Shown: positions 1 to 6,429, numbered from the stretch's first letter. The stretch: 7,198 nucleotides of DNA from Draconibacterium sp. (GCA_027011835.1 JALUZN010000332.1:1-7198), one strand, 5' to 3'. A program made the numbers and translations. The notes: generated from the letters alone by a model not told the origin.

Positions 1-807
1 CCCCTCACCAAGTTCAGGGAATATTTTGCTGGCCGTTAACTGGTGCAGTGTAACGTGAAGCCAAACTCCGTTTACCCCCTGTTGTTGCAACCGTTGCAAA
101 AGTCCTTCGGGAAACGGGTCGAGCTCGGGATGCAGCAGAGGGTCGCCAAAAGGTGCAAAATACGAATAGACAAACCGTATTTTCTCGTCGCTGCTTTTTG
201 CCGGTTTTAATGTTTTATCTACCTCCGACAATTTCGCGATAAATTCAAATCGTTTCTCGCCGGGTTGTTGTAATTGGTCGCCAAAATTATCTTCAACAAT
301 CTTTTTTATTTCGGCACAGCGCTGCTCTGTTTTGGTATCGGGTTCGGTATATTTTAAATCGTTACAAACCGGTTTCATTCCTCCCACTTTGTGAGCAAGA
401 AAATCGTCGTCGCGCAGGGTTTCGTCCAGTTGCTCCGAAGTAACATCCAATAAAACCAGTAGTTGCTTATAACTAATGAGGTGCCAGTTTCTACGAATCA
501 GTGAGATGTATCCGCGTTGCATAAAAATTTTACCGGGTTTTTCGGAGGCCGGCAACCCCATCGACAAACCAATTTTACGAATATTACGGGGTGTTGTTTG
601 CAACACTTTCGCCATTCTCTCCTCCGAAACCGACTCCCAGTTTCGCCAAATAAAAGCATGCATTCGCGAAGGAAACCACGATATATCGGGCAACTTTGCC
701 ATTTCAACAGTCGAACGGATTGCAGATGTGTCGTTCTCTTTTTTTACTTTTTTTTGCGAACAACTTAAAACGAAAAACAATGAGATGAATATGATGGTAA
801 TTTTCAT
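1..807 (-). CDS. Large lipoprotein, N-terminal 269 codons only (runs off the left edge)
   Basis: The frame is open from an ATG at 807 to base 1 with no stop, so the gene is cut by the window edge. Residues 1-15 are a short hydrophobic signal ending in a VLSC lipobox, which predicts a lipid-anchored Cys16 at the cell envelope. Residues 49-86 and 97-137 look like two copies of one helical module: RNW at 55-57 recurs at 106-108, each followed by two amphipathic helices. From about 211 the protein reads VYSYFAPFGDPLLHPELDPF and then GLLQRL...GVNGVWLHVTL. That pattern resembles the first strand and helix of a glycosidase-like TIM barrel, which is an inference; no catalytic residues fall inside the window. 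The family has no functional name that I recall with confidence. A 310-bp spacer separates it from the upstream acetyltransferase gene, so it may be transcribed on its own. A role in sugar release for the neighbouring uptake genes is plausible but unproven. Confidence 0.85.
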   Translation of the reverse strand, partial: MKITIIFISLFFVLSCSQKKVKKENDTSAIRSTVEMAKLPDISWFPSRMHAFIWRNWESVSEERMAKVLQTTPRNIRKIGLSMGLPASEKPGKIFMQRGYISLIRRNWHLISYKQLLVLLDVTSEQLDETLRDDDFLAHKVGGMKPVCNDLKYTEPDTKTEQRCAEIKKIVEDNFGDQLQQPGEKRFEFIAKLSEVDKTLKPAKSSDEKIRFVYSYFAPFGDPLLHPELDPFPEGLLQRLQQQGVNGVWLHVTLHQLTASKIFPELGEG

Positions 808-840
808 AAGTATACAATTAAATTAAAATATTGTAATTCA

Positions 841-871
841 GAAAGATAAACATACAAGTAAAAATTGCAAT
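841..871 (-). promoter_or_regulatory. Weak Bacteroidota-type promoter candidate for the lipoprotein gene
   Basis: Read on the minus strand, ATTG (871-868) is followed after 19 bases by TATCTTTC (848-841). The Bacteroidota consensus is TTTG, about 19-21 bases, then TAnnTTTG, so each box has one mismatch. The -7-like box ends about 33 bases before the ATG at 807, a reasonable leader length. In such AT-rich DNA a match of this quality can occur by chance. Confidence 0.25.
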
Positions 872-1042
872 TCTTGATCCATGTAACTCGCATGCACAAT
901 TTATACATAAACTTTTGTGTTTTGTTGACCATGCTCGTTTCATAAGTAATTATTTAATGTATGTCATTCATATTTAATCGTTTACAAAAACCAGTTAGGA
1001 AATTTTAATTTTCACACTCATGCTCCCTGTAATACTTCTTTG

Positions 1043-1064
1043 TCTGTAACAGATTAAATCTGTT
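1043..1064. repeat. Overlapping dyads TCTGT/ACAGA downstream of the DUF5009 gene
   Basis: AACAGATT (1048-1055) and AATCTGTT (1057-1064) form an 8-bp inverted repeat around a single central A. A preceding TCTGT (1043-1047) can pair instead with ACAGA (1049-1053). The arms are too close together for a stable RNA stem of full length and no T-tract follows on either strand, so this looks more like a protein-binding dyad than a terminator. No regulator is known for it. Confidence 0.4.
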
Positions 1065-1117
1065 TTATGCTCGTAGTCTATGTGGTTTGAGTATATTATA
1101 AAACTTTGAGACCCCAA

Positions 1118-2302
1118 TTACAGTTTTAACCGTATTCCGAACCTCGACAAAAGAGCGGTAAAACCAATCATTAAAAATGCCCAAACAATTGACCCCAAAA
1201 CAATAAAAAGTACTTGGCCCGATTGTTTATAAAAGAGTATTGATGAGCCCGACATCCAAATAACAAAATAGATAACATCGGGGGCAAGATAAGTTGTAAG
1301 CGAATTTTGCCCTGCCGATTTAAATGCAAAAGCCCATTTATGTTTTCCTAAAATATCGACAATAATATAGAGAACAACAAAAAGCAACATACTAATACCG
1401 GTGCAAATCATTGCCCAACTTGGCGAACCGTCTATTTTAGAAATTGCGAACCAATGCCGCAAAACAAAACCGGCAGCCAATGCTAAACCTCCTAATCCCG
1501 CACCATAAGCAAGAAATCTTAAGAAGTTTCCTTTTGTAAATTTTCTCAAAATCAAACTAAACACCAATCCTGCTAAAACAAGCGAAGGAATATTTCCGTC
1601 GAGAATTACGCCAAAAACAGGACGGATTGCATTAAAAGAGCTCAACATTCCCGAATTCGACAACATATTTAACAAAATAAAAAAGAGCCAGACCAAGACG
1701 GTTATAATTAAATTATCTTTTGCCAGCAAATAGGTAAAAGCGGCCACAACATATCCCCACCCAATTAGCCCTAATATTCCCCACCAATCGGTTTTTAACC
1801 ACGAAATATCTTCGGGTGTACCGCTTCTAAAAATGGTAATTAATGTAATTAAACCAATAGCACCAATTCCTTTGAGAATAAATTGAACATTCAACTCCAG
1901 ATTTTTGTATTGGTTCCATATTAAAAAAACAGATATATAAACCAAAATCGCCCATAAATAGTTGCTTATTCCCGTTAACTCGGGATTCAGCAAATGCACG
2001 TTCAGCATTAAAACTCCTATAATAAGTAAACTAATTGTGCGAAAAATAATGTGTGTAGAAATTTTAAAACCCGAATCACCTCTTTTCAATCTGCTTTGAA
2101 TAGCATACGGAATGGCGAGACCAACCATAAACAAAAAACCGGGGAATACCCAGTCGGCTAATCCCATTCCGTCGAAATCGGCTTCGCGATGAGTCAGCCA
2201 TCCCGGAACACCCGGAACATAAAGATCGTTTACAAACAGCATTAAAAACAAGGTTAACCCGCGCATTACATCGATTGTTAAAATCCTGTTTTTCTTTTCC
2301 AT
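1118..2302 (-). CDS. DUF5009/HGSNAT-type membrane acetyltransferase (NagX-like)
   Basis: This 394-residue protein is almost entirely hydrophobic, with about ten membrane segments. Its N-terminus carries the family signature: LTIDVMRGLTLFLML (8-22), VND (24-26), H38 in the first loop and ADWVFPGFLFMVG (49-61). It aligns with human HGSNAT, the lysosomal enzyme that moves acetyl groups from cytosolic acetyl-CoA to terminal glucosamine on the other side of the membrane. His38 sits near the position of the HGSNAT active-site histidine (His269). Bacterial relatives (DUF1624/DUF5009, called NagX in Shewanella) often lie in N-acetylglucosamine gene sets. Here the gene follows the NagA-like gene by 73 bp, which supports a role in amino-sugar handling. 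Its substrate and direction of transfer are inferred. The ATG at 2302 is preceded by an A/T-rich leader without a Shine-Dalgarno motif. The family assignment is secure; the nagX name is not certain enough to assign. Confidence 0.9.
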   Translation of the reverse strand: MEKKNRILTIDVMRGLTLFLMLFVNDLYVPGVPGWLTHREADFDGMGLADWVFPGFLFMVGLAIPYAIQSRLKRGDSGFKISTHIIFRTISLLIIGVLMLNVHLLNPELTGISNYLWAILVYISVFLIWNQYKNLELNVQFILKGIGAIGLITLITIFRSGTPEDISWLKTDWWGILGLIGWGYVVAAFTYLLAKDNLIITVLVWLFFILLNMLSNSGMLSSFNAIRPVFGVILDGNIPSLVLAGLVFSLILRKFTKGNFLRFLAYGAGLGGLALAAGFVLRHWFAISKIDGSPSWAMICTGISMLLFVVLYIIVDILGKHKWAFAFKSAGQNSLTTYLAPDVIYFVIWMSGSSILFYKQSGQVLFIVLGSIVWAFLMIGFTALLSRFGIRLKL

Positions 2303-2355
2303 TTGTAGTTTTTTGAATTCGGAATTTATTTTTGACTACGGTTTTATGCTGCCGA

Positions 2356-2386
2356 CAAAACTACCAAAAACTATTTTAATTCGAAA
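2356..2386 (-). promoter_or_regulatory. Candidate internal promoter ahead of the DUF5009 gene
   Basis: On the minus strand TAGTTTTG (2363-2356) matches the Bacteroidota -7 element TAnnTTTG exactly. TTTC (2386-2383), one mismatch from the -33 element TTTG, lies 19 bases upstream. The -7 box ends 53 bases before the start codon at 2302. The upstream box overlaps the last codons of the NagA-like gene. It could give the acetyltransferase some expression independent of the operon. Confidence 0.4.
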
Positions 2387-3521
2387 CTTCTTTCCCCGAA
2401 ACAATTGTTTTCACGATGTTCAGTTTCGAGTCCTCCAAATCGAACAAAATTATGTCGGCGCGTTTACCAGCTTCAAGAACTCCTCTGTCGGTAAAATTGT
2501 AAAGGGCAGCCGGATTTTTTGTTGCCATATTAATGGCCTCCTTTAATCCGCAACCGGTAAATTTCATCATATTTCCAACGCCCACCACCAGTGGCAACGA
2601 AGCGCCTGCAAAAACATTCTCTTTAGGTAACCGTATTATTCCTTCGGGAGTTAAAACCACATTGTTCCCGTCCCAAACATAATTACCAGGAGGCATGCCG
2701 GCGAGCATCGTTATGTCAGATGTTAAAATTATGCGTTCGCAGCCTTTTGCTTTGTAAAAAACTTTTACAAGTTCGGGTAAAAGATGAAAACCATCGACAA
2801 TAAAACTACTCATCAAACGGTCTTCGGCCAGTTGCATCCAAAGCGGATTATTAAACCGATTTATTGTGTTGGCACAGCCGTTTCCGAGATGCGTAACCGT
2901 TTTTGCACCAGCATCGGTAGCACGCTGTATCTGCTCGGCATTAGCATTGTGATGCCCCAACGAAACAACAACACCGCTTTTCACGCATTTCTTAATAAAC
3001 TCAATTGCACCGTCCACTTCAGGAGCGAGAGTAATCTGCATTATTTTGCCATCGGCAATTTCATTTAATTTCTGAAATTCATCCCAATCGGGTAAACGAA
3101 TATTTTTTAAACTGTGTGCTCCTCGATATCCTGCTTCGGGCGAAATATAAGGTCCTTCAAGATGAAATCCCGGTACCGAAACAGCAACTTCGGGATTAAG
3201 TCGCGCTTTTGCCAAATTGGTAAACGAGTTAACCAACGACTGGCGCGATGCGGTAATTACCGTTGGTAAAAAAGTAGCCACTCCCTTTTTTTGAAGCCCA
3301 TGCACCACCGACAACATATCGTTGGTTGATAAATCGGGTTTCGAAAACTCGATGCCTATATAACCGTTTATCTGATTATCGAATAAAGCAGGTGCAATAA
3401 AACTCCCCTCTCCATTCTCGAAAGATGAAATCTTTTCAATTTTTTGAATTACTCCGTTTTCAAATTCAATAGCGACTTTGCTTTTATCGGAAAACAAATA
3501 ACCTTCTACCCTTTGTTTCAT
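2376..3521 (-). CDS. nagA: N-acetylglucosamine-6-phosphate deacetylase-like amidohydrolase
   Basis: The 381-residue protein has the usual NagA length and architecture: a split small beta domain around a cytosolic metal-dependent amidohydrolase barrel. PALFDNQING (44-53) gives the Gln50/Asn52 pair that NagA proteins carry in place of the HxH of other amidohydrolases. HLEGPYIS (120-127) supplies metal ligand Glu122, GHHNA (189-193) supplies His190, and THLGNG (210-215) supplies His211. DGFH (243-246) provides a substrate-contacting His246, and LTSD (266-269) the catalytic Asp269. NagA removes acetate from GlcNAc-6-phosphate to yield glucosamine-6-phosphate. The metal and catalytic set is complete, so the enzyme should be active. 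Its third metal motif reads THLGNGC instead of the classical THLFNAM, marking a divergent clade that may act on another N-acetylated sugar or sugar phosphate. The gene lies 93 bp after the symporter and 73 bp before the DUF5009 gene on the same strand, consistent with one operon. Confidence 0.88.
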   Translation of the reverse strand: MKQRVEGYLFSDKSKVAIEFENGVIQKIEKISSFENGEGSFIAPALFDNQINGYIGIEFSKPDLSTNDMLSVVHGLQKKGVATFLPTVITASRQSLVNSFTNLAKARLNPEVAVSVPGFHLEGPYISPEAGYRGAHSLKNIRLPDWDEFQKLNEIADGKIMQITLAPEVDGAIEFIKKCVKSGVVVSLGHHNANAEQIQRATDAGAKTVTHLGNGCANTINRFNNPLWMQLAEDRLMSSFIVDGFHLLPELVKVFYKAKGCERIILTSDITMLAGMPPGNYVWDGNNVVLTPEGIIRLPKENVFAGASLPLVVGVGNMMKFTGCGLKEAINMATKNPAALYNFTDRGVLEAGKRADIILFDLEDSKLNIVKTIVSGKEVSN

Positions 3522-3534
3522 CTTTTATTATTTA

Positions 3535-3555
3535 GAATCAAGAACCAAGAACAAG
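3535..3555. repeat. Short degenerate heptamer repeat, GAAYCAA type
   Basis: GAATCAA (3535-3541), GAACCAA (3542-3548) and the decayed GAACAAG (3549-3555) run in tandem 14 bases before the NagA-like start codon. On the coding strand they read TTGGTTC TTGATTC. With only two good units this may be a small slippage repeat or chance. It lies in the leader between the symporter and nagA. Confidence 0.4.
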
Positions 3556-3614
3556 CAACAATTGTACTTCTGTGTGTGAATTCTTTTATCCTGAATGTTT
3601 TGTTTAATAAAATA

Positions 3615-5291
3615 TTAAAACTGCAATACAATCCAGGCCAACAACAGCAAGAATCCAACAAACAGCCAGGCCAGTAAGAAACCGGTCCAATCTTCGCGAT
3701 AACGTTTAGCAAATCCTTTCCAGCGTTCGGCGGTAAACCACGAAGGTAAATCGAGCAACAATAAATCGTGCCCCAGCTTTGCAGCTAGCGGTTTTTGTCC
3801 GTTCACTTTTCTGTCCTCATCGGAGAGCCGAATCATATTATCGAAAAACTTATCGATTCGAACAGGGTCTTCTCGCTTTGTAAGCAAGCTTACAAGAATC
3901 AACATCGAAAATCCGGCTAACATGGCCCAGCCAAAAGGTGCGGGCTCCCATTTATAAACAATCTCAAGAGACCCAGTATTCAAATAATTTAAAATGTAGT
4001 AGAGAATATATGCCAAACCGACACCTGCTATTGCTCCCCACCGATTGGCACGTTTCCATAGAATTCCACCAAAAATCATAATTCCCATGAAAGCTGCAAT
4101 TGTTTCTATAAAAAGAAAAGCATGTAGAACACTTTTAACATAAAAGGCAAAAACAACTCCCAGTAAAGTTAACAGCAAGCTCGAAATACGGCCAACCCAT
4201 AACAACTGTTTATCGGTTGGGTTTTCGTTAATTAATCCTTTATAAAAGTTTTGTGTAAAAAGTGCACCTGTATTTACCATAAAGTTCGATGCCGACGACA
4301 TATTAGCCGCTAAAATTGAGGCAACCATTAAACCCAAAAGTCCGGGGAACAGCAGCGTTTTTGTAGCAAAACCAAATGCCATTTCAGGGTCATCGAGGTT
4401 TTGTCCTTTTTGAATTACCAATGCAGCAACAATCAATCCGGTAAGTGCCCAACCAATTGTAACAGCACGCTTTACAAACGATCCGTAAGTTTGGCCAATT
4501 CGTCCGGCTCGCTCGGTGGCTCCCGTTGCACACATCGAAACCATGTGTGGCTGAGCGGTAATTCCCACAACACCATTTAATGCCAACATTAATATTGTAA
4601 ATGCCCCAATTCCTGTTTCGGCACTAAAAAGATTAAAAAAGTTATCGGGCAGTGTCTCGCGCATTCCTGCAAAACCGCCAACTTCACCCAATCCCATTGG
4701 AATTAGCATAATCGACAGAACAATAATCATTAAACTCTGTATAAATGTTGCGTAGGCCGACGAGACCAAGCCGCCAAAAAAGCTATAAATAATAAAGGCC
4801 ACGGTCATTCCAATAATTACACCATCGGGTGAAATCATATTCGAAGTGGCTACGGAAATTACTTTTCCGGCACCTTTTAACATAGCTCCTTGTGCAAAAA
4901 TAAAAAAGAGAATGGCAAATACTGAATAAAAAACACCCATCGACTTTCCATAACGGTCTTCCACAATTTCGCCAACGGTAGTACGCTCACTTCTCCGGTA
5001 CCAGGGAGCAATTAACCAATAAAATGGTGTAATAACCATATTTTTCCACTGGTACCAGATTGATGCAAAACCCATTTGAAAGCTGGCTCCGGTTTGTGCA
5101 ACAAAGTTTTCGGCATGTGTTCCGGCGCCAAAACCCTGTGCCATCATAATCCATTTATTGAATTTACGACTTCCTCTAAAATAACCATCGCTATTTTTAA
5201 CACGGCGTGTTAGCCATATTCCATATCCTGTAATTCCGAAGAAATAAGCCAGTACAACGAGTGTGTCTAACCAATGAAAACCTGTTTGCAT
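3615..5291 (-). CDS. Sodium:solute symporter (SSS family), likely amino-sugar uptake
   Basis: This 558-residue inner-membrane protein has the many hydrophobic segments of the SSS family (LeuT fold), which couples inward sodium flow to uptake of sugars, amino acids or other solutes. Family landmarks include YFRGSRKFNKW (37-47), the first core helix around AQGFGAGTHAENFVAQTG (51-68), FGGLVSSAYATFIQS (172-186), and the eighth-helix signature ILAANMSSASNFMVN (326-340). In that signature Ala329, Ser332 and Ser333 align with the Na2 sodium-site residues of PutP and vSGLT. The usual TDxIQ reads ATFIQ here, with the Asp missing. A hydrophilic stretch (about 471-532) and one more membrane helix (536-556) form a C-terminal extension beyond the core. 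The gene is first in the run ahead of the NagA-like and DUF5009 genes, so an N-acetylated amino sugar is the most reasonable substrate, although family membership alone does not fix it. The ATG at 5291 follows an A/T-rich leader. Confidence 0.93.
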   Translation of the reverse strand: MQTGFHWLDTLVVLAYFFGITGYGIWLTRRVKNSDGYFRGSRKFNKWIMMAQGFGAGTHAENFVAQTGASFQMGFASIWYQWKNMVITPFYWLIAPWYRRSERTTVGEIVEDRYGKSMGVFYSVFAILFFIFAQGAMLKGAGKVISVATSNMISPDGVIIGMTVAFIIYSFFGGLVSSAYATFIQSLMIIVLSIMLIPMGLGEVGGFAGMRETLPDNFFNLFSAETGIGAFTILMLALNGVVGITAQPHMVSMCATGATERAGRIGQTYGSFVKRAVTIGWALTGLIVAALVIQKGQNLDDPEMAFGFATKTLLFPGLLGLMVASILAANMSSASNFMVNTGALFTQNFYKGLINENPTDKQLLWVGRISSLLLTLLGVVFAFYVKSVLHAFLFIETIAAFMGIMIFGGILWKRANRWGAIAGVGLAYILYYILNYLNTGSLEIVYKWEPAPFGWAMLAGFSMLILVSLLTKREDPVRIDKFFDNMIRLSDEDRKVNGQKPLAAKLGHDLLLLDLPSWFTAERWKGFAKRYREDWTGFLLAWLFVGFLLLLAWIVLQF

Positions 5292-5382
5292 AATAAGTTT
5301 AGTTTTGTAAAAATTAAAGGCCGAAAAGTAATAAAACTTTTTCCTTACTTTTAAATTATTTAAAATTTTTGAAAAGAATTAA

Positions 5383-5417
5383 CAAATTTATTACTGCCCA
5401 ACAACAAAGATGACAAA
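5383..5417 (-). promoter_or_regulatory. Candidate promoter for the symporter operon
   Basis: On the minus strand TAAATTTG (5390-5383) is an exact match to the -7 element TAnnTTTG of Bacteroidota. TTTG occurs at 5417-5414 (23 bases upstream) and again at 5408-5405 (14 bases upstream), neither at the preferred distance of about 19-21. The -7 box ends 91 bases before the ATG at 5291, which would leave a leader of roughly 85 bases. Confidence 0.33.
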
Positions 5418-5512
5418 ACTGTGAATAGTTTTTTACAACAACATTGGGAATATTCTGAGAGAAGTTGTTTATAGTCAAATGTTTATTTAGGAACACTACA
5501 AACAAGAGCTGG

Positions 5513-5668
5513 TTAATTTATACTCAAACCAAATAGATTTTTGTCCGGATGGACTTCGGGATTATGCTCGTTCTTTTTGCCCTTAGCTTCATCGAGAATC
5601 ATTGCAGTATCCTGTTCCAACGCAGTTTTTCGCTTCGCTATGCACAAAAATAACTTCGCATAACCTCC
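5513..5668 (-). pseudogene. Possible gene remnant or dispersed repeat in the divergent spacer
   Basis: On the minus strand a frame is open for 51 codons from just after a TAG (5671-5669) to a TAA (5515-5513). It contains stretches that read like genuine protein: AKRKTALEQDTAMILDEAKG followed by KKNEHNPEVHPDKN and a final LFGLSIN. The only in-frame ATG is at residue 23, no leader precedes it, and the patch is less AT-rich than its surroundings. I do not recognise the family. It may be the 3' end of a decayed gene, or one copy of a repeat that happens to be open. The opposite strand is also open for 34 codons from an ATG at 5549 to a TAA at 5651-5653, which fits a structured repeat as well as it fits a gene. 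Confidence 0.35.
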
Positions 5669-5694
5669 CTAAAACCTATCTGAATTAAGTATAG

Positions 5695-5723
5695 TTAGAT
5701 AAAACATATTTCCATTTCATTTG
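5695..5723 (+). promoter_or_regulatory. Weak promoter candidate for the DUF4377/META gene
   Basis: TTCATTTG (5716-5723) differs by one base from the -7 element TAnnTTTG and lies 22 bases ahead of the ATG at 5746. TTAG (5695-5698) is a poor -33 partner 17 bases upstream. The position is right but the match is weak. Confidence 0.25.
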
Positions 5724-5745
5724 TTATGAGATTAAAATTTTTACT

Positions 5746-6429
5746 ATGAAACAGACATTATTTTTAGCAATTTTATTTCTTACATTCTCGTGCACATCGC
5801 ACAAAGAAAAAGACACAAATAGTTTTACTTATTGGGTAAACAGTTCAAAAAGCACATGTTCAGGCACAGGAAACAAACAGTGCTTAAAGGTGCAAAAAGG
5901 CGATACTATAAATCCGGAAAACTGGCAACTATTCTATTCAAAAATTGAAGGATTTGAATTTGAACCGGGTTACATTTACAAATTAAGAGTCAGTGAAAAA
6001 CAATTAAAAAAAGAGGATGTTCCGGCTGATGCATCATCAATAGAGTATACACTTATTAAAGTTTTAGAAAAGAGACAAGATATGCGCTTAAGAATTAATG
6101 ACATTTGGGTTTTGACAGCAATTGAAGGCGAGGCAGTAACCCCATCTCAAAGAGGGAAAACACCACGTATTGAATTTAATGTTGCAAAAATGAAAATTAT
6201 GGGTACCGATGGATGCAATAATTTTACAGGAAGTATAAAAAAGCTCGAAACCAAAGCAATTGAATTTGGGCCGATAGCAGGAACCAGAAAATTATGCCCC
6301 AATATGGAAATACCCGACAAGTTTAACAGCTTACTCAATAAAACCGCTGCTTATAAGATAGAGAAAAATCAATTGACTCTTCTCGATACTTCGGGGAAAG
6401 TATTATTCTCGTTCAAAAAAACAGACTAA
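5746..6429 (+). CDS. DUF4377 + META domain lipoprotein
   Basis: The 227-residue protein starts with a short hydrophobic signal ending in TFSC, so Cys16 is the likely lipid-modified residue; the lipobox is loose, as is common in this phylum. Residues about 28-108 match DUF4377: YWVNSSKSTCSG (29-40), CLKVQKGD (46-53), WQLFYSKIEGFEFEPGYIYK (60-79) and ASSIEYTLIKVLEK (96-109). Residues about 117-225 form a META domain, as in E. coli HslJ: W121 in the opening strand, GTDGCNNFTG (153-162), IEFGPIAGTRKLCP (172-185) and the closing LDTSGKVLFSF (213-223). Cys157 and Cys184 lie at the two META hallmarks. META-domain lipoproteins are envelope proteins linked to stress or drug tolerance in E. coli, but their molecular activity is unclear. 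The gene is followed after 71 bp by a beta-barrel gene on the same strand, possibly in one transcript. Confidence 0.9.
   Translation: MKQTLFLAILFLTFSCTSHKEKDTNSFTYWVNSSKSTCSGTGNKQCLKVQKGDTINPENWQLFYSKIEGFEFEPGYIYKLRVSEKQLKKEDVPADASSIEYTLIKVLEKRQDMRLRINDIWVLTAIEGEAVTPSQRGKTPRIEFNVAKMKIMGTDGCNNFTGSIKKLETKAIEFGPIAGTRKLCPNMEIPDKFNSLLNKTAAYKIEKNQLTLLDTSGKVLFSFKKTD

Larger units (their letters stand above)
808..1117. other. AT-rich spacer between acetyltransferase and lipoprotein genes
   Basis: These 310 bases lie downstream of the DUF5009 gene and upstream of the lipoprotein gene, both on the minus strand. I see no convincing reading frame, no RNA gene and no T-tailed intrinsic terminator. The spacer holds a tight dyad at 1043-1064 and a weak promoter candidate at 841-871, listed separately. 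Confidence 0.7.
5292..5745. other. Divergent 454-bp spacer
   Basis: This region separates the leftward symporter operon from the rightward lipoprotein gene, so it should hold both promoters. The flanks are very AT-rich, while about 5513-5668 is visibly richer in G and C and is described separately as a possible gene remnant. No RNA gene, riboswitch or complete mobile element is evident. Confidence 0.7.

Noticed and set aside
476..826. A 116-codon plus-strand open frame
   Set aside because: It lies antisense to the lipoprotein gene, whose frame has a lipobox, repeated motifs and sensible composition. The plus-strand peptide has none, so it is a shadow.
2313..3068. Plus-strand open frames over the NagA-like gene
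   Set aside because: They are antisense to a protein with a full set of NagA catalytic motifs and show no domain of their own.
3444..3712. Small open frames on both strands across the nagA-symporter junction
   Set aside because: They overlap the symporter's last helix and the nagA start in other frames and have low-complexity peptides.
5549..5653. A 34-codon plus-strand frame starting ATG in the divergent spacer
   Set aside because: It is short, overlaps the opposite-strand open patch, and shows neither a recognisable domain nor a leader. Noted only as part of the patch.
5650..5662. ATAACTTCGCATA resembles one 13-bp arm of loxP with one mismatch
   Set aside because: There is no inverted partner arm 8 bases away and no recombinase gene in the window, so chance similarity is the best explanation.
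5292..5745. Possible riboswitch or small RNA in the divergent spacer
   Set aside because: No conserved aptamer core or long stable stem with a T-tract could be found by eye.
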